Made by a program: the position numbers and the translations under genes. From assembly GCF_026339875.1 (NCBI RefSeq), contig NZ_JAPEPZ010000005.1, positions 25,635-89,634 of the forward strand: a stretch of 64,000 nucleotides of DNA, in the 5' to 3' direction. Each line of letters starts with the position of its first letter. The stretch's first letter is position 1. Source of the stretch: Streptomyces sp. NBC_01571. Lineage in GTDB: Bacteria; Actinomycetota; Actinomycetes; Streptomycetales; Streptomycetaceae. Below, one piece after another: positions 8,937 to 16,641 of the stretch. The notes under the pieces were generated by a model. It searched no databases, was not told the DNA's origin, and saw only the letters and a list, made by a program, of their open reading frames with translations.

Positions 8937-9136
8937 CCCCGGCTTCCGTTGCCCTGCTGGGCACCGGGAGCACGGATCGGCACAGGTATCAGGCTGGGAC
9001 GCGGCACGCTACGCCGCACACAAAGCCGCGTACTTGAGCCGCCACGGGGTAGAACGGATGCCGGGCACCGTCCGCTCGCGGACGGGCCTGCACCCAGACG
9101 GGCCGGGAATTCCGGCAGGATTTGAAGGACATCAGT

Positions 9137-9340
9137 ATGGCCAGCGGCACCGTGAAGTGGTTCAACGCCGAGAAGGGCTTCGGCTTCATCGAGCAGAACG
9201 GCGGCGGACCGGACGTCTTCGCCCACTACTCCAACATCTCCGGCAACGGCTTTCGCGAACTCGTAGAGGGCGAGACGGTCACGTTCACCTTGGGCCAGGG
9301 CCAGAAGGGTCCCCAGGCCGAGAACATCGTCCGCGGCTGA
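9137..9340 (+). CDS. Cold-shock domain protein (CspA-like)
   Basis: A 67-residue single cold-shock domain that binds single-stranded nucleic acid. RNP-1 (KGFGFI) and RNP-2 (VFAHYS) are present, with the start [14 protein letters not shown] and C-terminus [10 protein letters not shown]. The ATG is preceded by GAAGGAC. It lies about 200 bp downstream of the HU gene in the same direction, and a hairpin at 9406-9432 probably ends its transcript. Confidence 0.92.
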   Translation: MASGTVKWFNAEKGFGFIEQNGGGPDVFAHYSNISGNGFRELVEGETVTFTLGQGQKGPQAENIVRG

Positions 9341-9405
9341 CACGACCATCGCGGAGCGGATGTCCCAGGCCTTCGAGAGCCTCGGGTTGAATCCCACCGT
9401 GTGAA

Positions 9406-9432
9406 GAGGGGTCCGGCGCAGTCGGGCCCCTC
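9406..9432 (+). terminator. Probable terminator of the cold-shock gene
   Basis: Arms GAGGGGTCCG and CGGGCCCCTC pair with a single G-T wobble around GCGCAGT, 65 bp after the cold-shock stop codon. There is no long T tract, as usual in Streptomyces. Confidence 0.5.
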
Positions 9433-9700
9433 CTCCGTTCCCCCGCTCTCCTGCGGGCCTGGCCAGCTCCGGCAGCGCCGAGAAGTGGTCAGCCCGGCCT
9501 CGCCAGAGCGTTACGAGACCGGGCTGAAACTGTGGGCCAGCAGCCAGTTGGCGCCGGGACCCCAGCCTTCGCGCATCCTAGAACGCACTTCATGCCGCCG
9601 GTGCCCGTTGCCAATCATCAAACTGCGCCGGGAAGCACACGGTCGGGTGATGCTCCCCTGATCGGAGAACTGCCGGCCACGCCAACGCGTCGTGCCGGGC

Positions 9701-9946
9701 ATGAGAGCAATCCTTGACGCACATGTGGCAGAGCCGGGCCTGGCGGTGGTGGAGATCGCGGCCGCCGACGACGAGACAGCCTTCGCCATCCAGGACCTGC
9801 TCACCCAACGATGCGCTGCGGCACCAGCCGACCGCACGACCAGAGATCCAGGCGAACCGGGCGTCCGGCTGCGGTTCTTCGTCGACCTACGCGAGCGGCC
9901 AACGTATAGCCCGATCCGTTCAGCGGGCATGGCCGGCGAGCAGTAG
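9701..9946 (+). CDS. DUF6207-family small protein
   Basis: An 81-residue protein whose core AHVAEPGLAVVEIAAADDET and then DRTTRDPGEPGVRLRFFVDL matches the short DUF6207 family, known to me only from Streptomyces and relatives. Members have an alpha-beta appearance and no assigned function. ATG 9701 is chosen because family members start a few residues before the AHV motif; GTG 9692 would add three residues. The Arg/Pro-containing tail after the core may have drifted. Confidence 0.65.
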   Translation: MRAILDAHVAEPGLAVVEIAAADDETAFAIQDLLTQRCAAAPADRTTRDPGEPGVRLRFFVDLRERPTYSPIRSAGMAGEQ

Positions 9947-9981
9947 ATCGGCACGCTTGCCGTTGGCGCGTCGGTGCGGCA

Positions 9982-11175
9982 TCAGGGCATCCAGGTGTTC
10001 GGCAGGGCCAGCCCAGGCGGCAGGGACTCGCCTGCTCCAGGTACCAGCCCGGACGGGGCATCGCCCAGCGCACCGGCGAAGTTCACGTCGCCGCCTGAGA
10101 AGGTGGCGCGATCGAAGTGCACGGTGTTGCTGGAGAAGGTGGCGCCGCCGAAGCCCACGTCGCTGCCAGAGAAGGTGGCACTGCCGAAGCTCACATTGCC
10201 GCCGGAGAAGCGGGTGTCGGTGAAGCGCAGGTCACCGCCCGAGAAGGTGGCGCGGTCGAAGCGCACGGTGCTGCCGGAGAAGGTCGCGCCATCGAAGTAC
10301 ATGGTGCTGCCGGAGAAGGTGGAGTTGCCGAAGTACACATTTTTGCCGGAGAAGGTCGCATTGATGAAGACCATGTGGTTGCCGGAGAAGGTGGCGTCGT
10401 CGAAGCGCACGGTGCTGCCGGAGAAGGTAGCCCCGGCGAAGCCCACGGCGCCGCTGGAGAAGGTGGCGCGATGGAAGTTCACGAGGCCCTCGCTGAAGGT
10501 GGCGCCGCTGAAATCGATGGTGGCGTCGATGGTGATGCCGGCGAGGTCGAGGTTGCAGCCCTGCCAGGAGCCGTGTGTGCCGGCGGGGAGTCGGTAGTGG
10601 TCGCCGATGAGGCGTAGGACGGTGTGGCGGACGGTGCGCAGGGCGAGGTAGCGGTGGTGCTCTTCCTGGACAGCTGGATTGTCGGTGCCGGGGTCGGGGG
10701 TGTGGGGGAGTTGGAGGTAGGCGCACAGGACGTCGATGCATGTCTGGCGCAGGGCCCGGGTGGGGGCGTCGTCGGCGAGTCCGGCCAGGGCGTGGACGCC
10801 GCCGAGCTGTACGGCGGGGGCGTTGTCGCCGAGTTGGGAGACGGCGGTGGTGAAGCGTTCGGTGTGCAGGCGGGTGGCGTCGCGTAGGGCGCCGTCCTCG
10901 TCGACGCGTTGGCGCCGGTAGGCGACGATCAGCGCGACCAGGGCCCCGGCGCCGGCGACGACGCCGAAGGACAGTTTCACCAGATCGAACAGGGTCGAGG
11001 AGTCGAGGCGGTGCTCCGGTTTCAGGCCGCGGGCTCCCAGGAGCTCCCACGCGGTGTAGAAGACACCGCCCGCGACGAGCAGGGCGACAGCGAAGGCCAG
11101 AGCGAGGACGGGGCCGACCGGCCAGAGATTCAGGCCGCGCCGTTCGACCGGGCGCCGTTGCAGACGTGGGCTCAC
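9982..11175 (-). CDS. Membrane-anchored pentapeptide-repeat protein
   Basis: Two N-terminal membrane segments (VLALAFAVALLVAGGVFYTA, then LVKLSFGVVAGAGALVALIV) are followed by a conserved helical linker (FTTAVSQLGDNAPAVQLGGV). A C-terminal right-handed beta-helix follows, of about twelve units of twelve residues with the pattern ATFSGxxVxFxx. At DNA level this is a 36-bp degenerate tandem repeat spanning roughly 10080-10510. The frame can be extended to a TTG at 11235, but GTG 11175 leaves a more typical short cytoplasmic N-terminus. This architecture is common in Streptomyces; the role is unknown, perhaps membrane-associated scaffolding. Confidence 0.8.
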   Translation of the reverse strand: MSPRLQRRPVERRGLNLWPVGPVLALAFAVALLVAGGVFYTAWELLGARGLKPEHRLDSSTLFDLVKLSFGVVAGAGALVALIVAYRRQRVDEDGALRDATRLHTERFTTAVSQLGDNAPAVQLGGVHALAGLADDAPTRALRQTCIDVLCAYLQLPHTPDPGTDNPAVQEEHHRYLALRTVRHTVLRLIGDHYRLPAGTHGSWQGCNLDLAGITIDATIDFSGATFSEGLVNFHRATFSSGAVGFAGATFSGSTVRFDDATFSGNHMVFINATFSGKNVYFGNSTFSGSTMYFDGATFSGSTVRFDRATFSGGDLRFTDTRFSGGNVSFGSATFSGSDVGFGGATFSSNTVHFDRATFSGGDVNFAGALGDAPSGLVPGAGESLPPGLALPNTWMP

Positions 11176-11425
11176 CCCACAGGAGACTCCGCGGACGCGC
11201 CACCGGTTGCACGCCGAGCCGGGACGCGGTCGCAATCACCGCGGTCGCGCTCCGGTTGTCGGTGGCACCCCGTACGGTAGATCCCGTAGAGAGCGGCATG
11301 CCGCGAACCGCCGTTTCCGCTGCTGCCCCTCGCGCCCACGCCGCACCGGGGCGGCGCCGCCGGACAAGGACCGCACCAGGGTCCCGCGCCGCACCACCTG
11401 AACACCCGTCTGTCCGGCTGCGCCC

Positions 11426-12037
11426 TTGCACGCGACGTCCGGCGGGAGCGTGGGGTCCCGCTGTGGAGACGACCGTGACCAAGCAGGAACCGACCACCTC
11501 AAGCGCCACGCCCGGGAGCTCGCCCGCACCAGCGGCCGGCGCTTCCCCGACGTCCTCGCCGAACTGCGCCGCGCACCGCGTCCAACGACCGCGCGCCCGC
11601 CCTCGAAGGAACTCGTCGCGTTGTGTCCTCGCCCAGCCCATCCCCTCGAGGGCGGCCGGTGCGCCCGCCCGGCCGGCCACGAACGGCTCGACGGCTACGG
11701 CACCTGGTGGTGCTCCCCGGAACCCCACATGCCCGCACACGTCTGGCGGGGCTACCACGACGCAGCCGACGCGGACCGCCGGGAGCAGGACGCGGCGTGG
11801 CTGGCATCGCTGACGCCGGCCGAACGCGACGCGTGGGAGGCGGAGCAGGAGGCGGCGTACTGGGCGGACATGGCCGACGCGGCCCGCGAGCCGTACGACC
11901 CGTACGACGACAAGTACCAGGAACTGGTCCTGGACGCCTTGGACGAGGAGCGCCAGGACACCGAACCCAACGACCTCGATGACGACGGCCTTGACGCTCT
12001 TGCCGAAGAGGAGACGTGGGACGGGGCCTACCGGTGA
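11426..12037 (+). CDS. Hypothetical acidic protein, about 200 aa
   Basis: The recognisable part begins with HLKRHARELARTSGRRFPDV, then a Cys- and Trp-containing middle (CARPAGHERLDGYGTWWCS) and a strongly acidic C-terminus (DEERQDTEPNDLDDDGLDAL). The N-terminal helix resembles a short DNA- or partner-binding segment seen in plasmid proteins. TTG 11426 is the first possible start; a GTG at about 11450 is equally possible. The next gene begins about 75 bp downstream, so it may head a plus-strand operon running to 15110. Confidence 0.6.
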   Translation: MHATSGGSVGSRCGDDRDQAGTDHLKRHARELARTSGRRFPDVLAELRRAPRPTTARPPSKELVALCPRPAHPLEGGRCARPAGHERLDGYGTWWCSPEPHMPAHVWRGYHDAADADRREQDAAWLASLTPAERDAWEAEQEAAYWADMADAAREPYDPYDDKYQELVLDALDEERQDTEPNDLDDDGLDALAEEETWDGAYR

Positions 12038-12111
12038 CGCCCAACTGCCTTTCCGGCACATCCAGCGCGACCCCGGTGCGCAGCCGCAGCACCTCGGACG
12101 GAGTTCCCCAC

Positions 12112-12786
12112 ATGACCACCACCGCCGGCATGCTCGCGACGTACGGCCCGCTGCAGTTTCCCGGCTACGCCGGTCTGGCACTGTGGCAGTTCAGCCGCGC
12201 CCGGCGCCTCGGGCTCATCCCCGGCCCCGATGCCGCGGGCGGCCGCTGGTCCGCCGCCGTCTTCGACGATGCGCTCGCCCGCATCGACGCCATCCGGCAG
12301 GCGGTGGGCACGATGCCGGACGTCGGCGCCGCCCGCGCCGAGGAGCAGCTCGCCGAACGCTTCGGCATGACCGTGCACTCCGGAACCGCCGCCGAACTCG
12401 CACGCCGTGGCCACCTGCCCGTGGTCGGAGACCATAAGGGCCACGCTCTGTACTGCGGGCTCGCCCTGGGAAACCTCACCGACCGCCGGAAGGTCGAACG
12501 TGCCTCGGCCGCCGGGAAGCTCCACTTGCGCGACGCCGCCGCTCAGGTCCTCGGCATCCGGGAGACGGACCTCGACCACCTTCTGCGCGCCGGGCTTCTC
12601 ACCCCTGCTGCGAGCGCCCGCTCCTGGTGGAACAAGCGCGACGTGGTCCTGCTCTACCGTCAGGCCGACCTGGACCGCCTCGCTCCAAGCCGCCGCGTCG
12701 ACTGGGCAGCCGTCCGCGCAACCCCCAAGGGGCACCGGTCCCCGCTCGCGGCGCTCCCCACCCAGAAGCAGACAGCCGGACGGTGA
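12112..12786 (+). CDS. Plasmid-type conserved protein with HTH-like segments
   Basis: A 224-residue protein starting at ATG 12112 (GTTCCCCAC precedes it, no strong SD). MLATYGPLQFPGYAGLALWQ is a signature I recall in many Streptomyces plasmid and integrative-element proteins. The middle and C-terminal parts contain excisionase/MerR-like helix pairs, for example HLRDAAAQVLGIRETDLDHL followed by LRAGLLTPA. DNA binding is likely. Neighbours are other plasmid-type unknowns in the same direction. Confidence 0.65.
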   Translation: MTTTAGMLATYGPLQFPGYAGLALWQFSRARRLGLIPGPDAAGGRWSAAVFDDALARIDAIRQAVGTMPDVGAARAEEQLAERFGMTVHSGTAAELARRGHLPVVGDHKGHALYCGLALGNLTDRRKVERASAAGKLHLRDAAAQVLGIRETDLDHLLRAGLLTPAASARSWWNKRDVVLLYRQADLDRLAPSRRVDWAAVRATPKGHRSPLAALPTQKQTAGR

Positions 12787-12892
12787 GGGCGCAGACCCTG
12801 GCACTGTCGCGGCCGCGCAGGGCGACCGTGCGCCGCGTCGGCCCACGCGCCGTCGATCGTTCCCCTGGCACACTTTCCACTGGAATCCTGCA

Positions 12893-13474
12893 ATGACCGA
12901 GATCACCATCCGGCCCGAACCGCGCACCACGGCGTTGACGCTGATCAGGGCGACCGCGCTCGACCACGTCGCTCCGGGCAGCCGCGACGACGAACCTCCG
13001 CTGCCCAACCGGCAGATGTACGACGACCTGACGTCCGCACTGCAGAGCTGGCGCGCGGCCGGCACCCTGCGCGAGGACTCCCTACTACTGGTCGAATGGC
13101 TGGCGGTCGAGCTGTGCGGCTACCTCCACGAAAGCCTCGACCAGGACAACAGCCGCTTCGACCGGTGGCTGCGCGACTTCGGCGACGAGGTGTGCCAGAG
13201 CCAGACACACCCGCACCCCGCTGGCCCCACCGCGGTAGAGATCATGTCGGTCGTCGCGGACAGGCTGGGCCCGCCCTCCGACAGCCGCACCGCGACGGAG
13301 CAGCTGGTCCGGATCGGAGTGCCGTACCTGCACTACGTCCGGCACGACCACGACATCGAGGACGCCCGGGAGATCGCCCTCACGTTCGCGCTGTGGGCCG
13401 GCCAGCAGCTGGCGGAACTGATGCACCATGACCCCGACCGGGTCCACGGCTACGTGGACTCCCGTCTCCGCTGA
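12893..13474 (+). CDS. Hypothetical protein, 193 aa
   Basis: It starts at ATG 12893; the long open frame upstream is antisense-like and rejected. The protein is mostly helical with WLAVELCGYLHESLDQDNSR and LTFALWAGQQLAELMHHDPD, and carries several acidic patches. It has no membrane segment or signal. It follows the HTH-like gene by 106 bp. No family recognised. Confidence 0.6.
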   Translation: MTEITIRPEPRTTALTLIRATALDHVAPGSRDDEPPLPNRQMYDDLTSALQSWRAAGTLREDSLLLVEWLAVELCGYLHESLDQDNSRFDRWLRDFGDEVCQSQTHPHPAGPTAVEIMSVVADRLGPPSDSRTATEQLVRIGVPYLHYVRHDHDIEDAREIALTFALWAGQQLAELMHHDPDRVHGYVDSRLR

Positions 13475-13781
13475 CCCGCACTGCGCCGAGCCGGGACGCG
13501 AAGGCTCCGTGCCGCTTGGACCATCGGCCCGCGGGCCGGGTTGGGGACCGGTAGAGTGCGGGCAGGCCGACGCATCGGCCCAAGCCCGCACCCTGGCCCA
13601 TGACCCGGGTGCACCACGGCGAAGGTGCCCGCGGACCCCGCGCAAGGGGGTCTGGTCTGTGAGCATCAGTGCGAGGTGTACGTGTACTTCCGGCGGCCAC
13701 AGGGCCGTTGAGCCTTCCGCATGCTGCTCTTCGCCACGCGCATCGGGTCATGGGGCCGGGCGCGGGAAATGCGAGAGCCGT

Positions 13782-15110
13782 ATGACCAAGAGCCACGGCC
13801 GAAAGAGCCGGGCGAGAAACAGGAGCCGCCGTTCCGGTGCCGCCTACGCGGCGGCCAACGCGGGGACCCTCCACGTGCATGCCAGCGGCCCGTCGGCCGA
13901 GGACCTCCAACCGGCGGACCCCAGCCGGTGGGGCGTGACGGCCGTGCCGGACCTGGGGATCGCGGCCGCGTTGATCGGCGCCAGCATCGAACGGTGCGCG
14001 CCGTGCCGGCAGTCCCTCACGGCGAAACTCCTCGAGGGGGACCCGATCGTGCTCGCGGTGACCGCGGACGCCGCCTACCGCCTGCACACGCCCCGCGTAC
14101 CCGACGAAGACGGCCCTGGCACCGGGCCTGCCCAGGTGTTCTTCTTCCTCGCCCGGCATGCCCGCGCTCCCGGTGGCGATGCCCGACTGCTGCTCGCGGG
14201 AGTCGAGCAGCTGCCCGCAGCCGACCGCAGGCAGCTCCTGAACGCCGTGCTGGACCTCTTCCTCGCCCCCGTCTCCACGCCCCTGGGCCAGGGCCAGACG
14301 ACCATCGCCAGCCCGCCGGATGAGAGCGGCGCCATCCGTACAGGACCGCACCCACTTCACCAGGCGCACGAGCCTCTTCAGCCCAGCAAGGAGAACCGGA
14401 TCCGTATGAGCGAGACCACCGAAGACGTCATCCAGCACGCGGAAAACGCGGCCCGGTCCCTTGCCGAGTTCATCACCGAGCTCCAGTACCGGGGGAGGGA
14501 GATCGAATACCCGGCGGAGGCCTCCTTCATCGACCGTCATCTCGCCCGCGCCGCAGGCGAGATGACGACAGCCCTCACCGCGCTCAGGACCTTCGTCGAA
14601 GGCCTCCAGGAGCGGGACCGTCTGATGACCGACTACCGGGGCGTGGCGCTCGACCAGGTGCTCCAGCGCTACAGGGAGGCATCCCTCGCGGCGGAGCTTC
14701 GAGCCGGCCTGCTGCGTGGGTCCTTCCCTGCGGTCGATCGCCCGGTCTCGCAGGGCGCCTCCGGGGAGTACAGGCCGGTCGCCGCGGCCCGCTCCCTCGC
14801 CGAGCTGGTCACCGGCCTCACGTACCGGGGACTTGAGTACCCGCAGGACGCCTACCGGATCTACAGCTATCTCACGCGCGTGGCAGGGGAGATGAGGACA
14901 GCGCTGACCCTGCTCAAGACCTCCGCTGAGAGCCTTCGGGACAAGGAGCCGCGCGAGCACGAGACGCTCGGCACCTCGGCTCAGCAGTACGCAGGCGCAT
15001 CCGTCACGGCAGGGCAACTCGCCTCCGCGCTGAACGAGGCGTACTCCGCCATCGGGCACCTCGCCTACAAGGAGACACAGGCAGACCAGGAGCCGGCACC
15101 GCGCAACTGA
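13782..15110 (+). CDS. Plasmid-type protein with duplicated C-terminal helical module
   Basis: The N-terminal 200 residues begin TKSHGRKSRARNRSRRSGAA, a basic lead typical of a Streptomyces plasmid family, with ASIERCAPCRQSLTAKLLEG carrying a CxxC. After a low-complexity bridge the frame continues into a second unit that could start independently at ATG 14406, behind an AGGAG site. This second unit contains a clear internal duplication: RSLAEFITELQYRG with LARAAGEMTTALTALRTF, then RSLAELVTGLTYRG with LTRVAGEMRTALTLLKTS. The two units may be a fusion caused by loss of a stop codon. A hairpin at 15160-15191 follows. Confidence 0.6.
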   Translation: MTKSHGRKSRARNRSRRSGAAYAAANAGTLHVHASGPSAEDLQPADPSRWGVTAVPDLGIAAALIGASIERCAPCRQSLTAKLLEGDPIVLAVTADAAYRLHTPRVPDEDGPGTGPAQVFFFLARHARAPGGDARLLLAGVEQLPAADRRQLLNAVLDLFLAPVSTPLGQGQTTIASPPDESGAIRTGPHPLHQAHEPLQPSKENRIRMSETTEDVIQHAENAARSLAEFITELQYRGREIEYPAEASFIDRHLARAAGEMTTALTALRTFVEGLQERDRLMTDYRGVALDQVLQRYREASLAAELRAGLLRGSFPAVDRPVSQGASGEYRPVAAARSLAELVTGLTYRGLEYPQDAYRIYSYLTRVAGEMRTALTLLKTSAESLRDKEPREHETLGTSAQQYAGASVTAGQLASALNEAYSAIGHLAYKETQADQEPAPRN

Positions 15111-15159
15111 CCTGACCCTGCCCGGCAGAGGTGCGTTCGTCCGGGGACGCGGTGAACCG

Positions 15160-15191
15160 AGGCCGGGGCCGCCCATGGGCGACCCCGGCCT
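15160..15191 (+). terminator. Strong hairpin after the 13.8-15.1 kb gene
   Basis: AGGCCGGGG-C-CGCCC pairs with GGGCG-A-CCCCGGCCT around an AT loop, leaving one mismatch. It sits 50 bp after the stop codon and is a likely intrinsic terminator. Confidence 0.6.
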
Positions 15192-15444
15192 TCGTCATAC
15201 CGGCCCGACGTGCAAGGCTGCCTGGCTCTGTGCGCGAGAACAGGTCGGTGCGCCCGTCTCCGGCCGCACCGCGCAGGACATGTCGACGTCGCCGTCGGCG
15301 GCGTACCCCATCTCACCGGTCTCGCCGCCTGGACCGCGGCGAGCCACGGGCGTTGCGCGGTCTCCGGCGTCACCGGCCCGGGGCAGCGCCGGCCGGCGTC
15401 GGGGCTCGGTGGCCGGTGAGACCGCCGCAGACCACTCGCTGCTG

Positions 15445-15705
15445 TCAGCAACTGCCGGGCGGGGACGGACAGGACGGCGCTGGAGCAACGATCGGCGTTG
15501 GCACGGCCTGCGGCGGCTGGGAGGCCAGACCGATCCCCATCAGGACGGTCGCGACAGCGGCACCTGCCGTGATCGCCATGTACAGATCCCCGCGGGGCGG
15601 GGCCTCGGTGCTGCGCCTCTTGGTGTCGAGGTAGACGGCGGCGGCCGCGGCCACCGCGAACATGAGGGTGAGCAACAGGCCTGGCGTGATGGCGAACTCG
15701 GTCAT
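15445..15705 (-). CDS. Small two-helix membrane protein
   Basis: An 86-residue protein from ATG 15705. Two hydrophobic segments (PGLLLTLMFAVAAAAAVYL and MAITAGAAVATVLMGIGLAS) flank a charged loop DTKRRSTEAPPRGD; the C-terminus is Pro-rich. It resembles in size and layout the small membrane spread proteins of Streptomyces conjugative plasmids, but I see no specific motif, so that is only a suggestion. Confidence 0.6.
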   Translation of the reverse strand: MTEFAITPGLLLTLMFAVAAAAAVYLDTKRRSTEAPPRGDLYMAITAGAAVATVLMGIGLASQPPQAVPTPIVAPAPSCPSPPGSC

Positions 15706-16196
15706 CGGACGGCAGTCCCCTTTACCCGGCCGACAGTGCGAAATCCGTGGCCCGTCGTCCTGCCGCCGTCTGTTCCCGGTGCCCGTTTGTGCTGGTCGGA
15801 GTGCTTGTCGGTGCCGTGCTGTAGCGTCATAAGTGTCGGTCAAGGAACCTCCTGGTGCCCGTACGAGAGGCCGGGGGACCTGGACGCCGGAAGCTCCTGG
15901 GACATGGCCGGCCGCCAAGCGAAGACCGTGTCTCCAGGGCGCTCCCGAGTGCGCGGGCCCTTCGACACCAAGAACGCTACGGACGGGACCGACAAACGGA
16001 GCGTCCGTGGAGCAGCCCCTGGGCGGGGGACTGCTGTCAGCGCCAGGAGCGACACGCCCCCACCGGCGTCCCAGCGCCACCCCGCACCGGGATAACGACC
16101 CCGAACCGCATCTGTCCGGAGAGAGTCCGCAACGCGACTCGGGCTCCCCCCTCGCGCCCGATCTCACCCGAAGTCCTGCCCACCCTGGAGGTTGTC
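15706..16196. other. Divergent intergenic region
   Basis: About 490 bp between the divergent 86-aa and 72-aa genes. Open frames here lack natural composition. It presumably holds the promoters of both genes; I cannot place them with confidence. Confidence 0.35.
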
Positions 16197-16415
16197 ATGG
16201 AGTACCGGTACGTCCGAGTGCAGGTGTTCGGTGCGAGCCACGCTGATCTGCGTACCGAGACCGCCCTTTCCGAAGAGCACGTCCGCGGCGCCTACGAGGA
16301 GCAGCCGGTGTACATCAACCAGGACCCCACGAGCATCACCGTGAGGTTCGACGACGCGGGGCCGGTCATTACGTACCTTGCCCAGCGTCCCGCCGATTGG
16401 GACGAGCGGGCCTGA
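16197..16415 (+). CDS. Small hypothetical protein, 72 aa
   Basis: ATG 16197 follows an excellent GGAGG five bases upstream. The sequence YRYVRVQVFGASHADLRTET, then NQDPTSITVRFDDAGPVITY, looks like an alternating beta protein. It is soluble and acidic. No family recognised. It stands about 225 bp before the Tap-like gene. Confidence 0.6.
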   Translation: MEYRYVRVQVFGASHADLRTETALSEEHVRGAYEEQPVYINQDPTSITVRFDDAGPVITYLAQRPADWDERA

Positions 16416-16641
16416 CGTTTCGCGAGCTGCCGCAGCGCCCTGACCGCCAGCGTGGTGACGGGCGCCCGCGGTGCCGTACATGACGAGGGCGTAGAACCGC
16501 GTCCGGAGGTCGGGTGCCGGCTTCCGTGTGTGACCCAAGCCCTCACCTATGCGTGGAACTCGATCTGTAGAAGTGTGGCTTTGGTCATCCTGTTGCGTGA
16601 CTCTTGGTATCATGAAGGGGAGTTAAGCATCGGGAGGGCGT

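Noticed and set aside
10232..12181. Minus-strand frame of 649 codons overlapping the pentapeptide-repeat gene
   Set aside because: Out of frame with the repeat protein; its Arg/Pro/His-rich product is a shifted reading of the same repeats.
13380..15176. Long minus-strand open frame of nearly 600 codons
   Set aside because: Antisense of two plus-strand genes; composition is that of a codon shadow.
15131..16095. Overlapping plus-strand frames between 15.1 and 16.1 kb
   Set aside because: They are antisense to the two-helix membrane gene or lie in intergenic DNA and are rich in Arg, Pro and Gly as expected of non-coding high-GC sequence.
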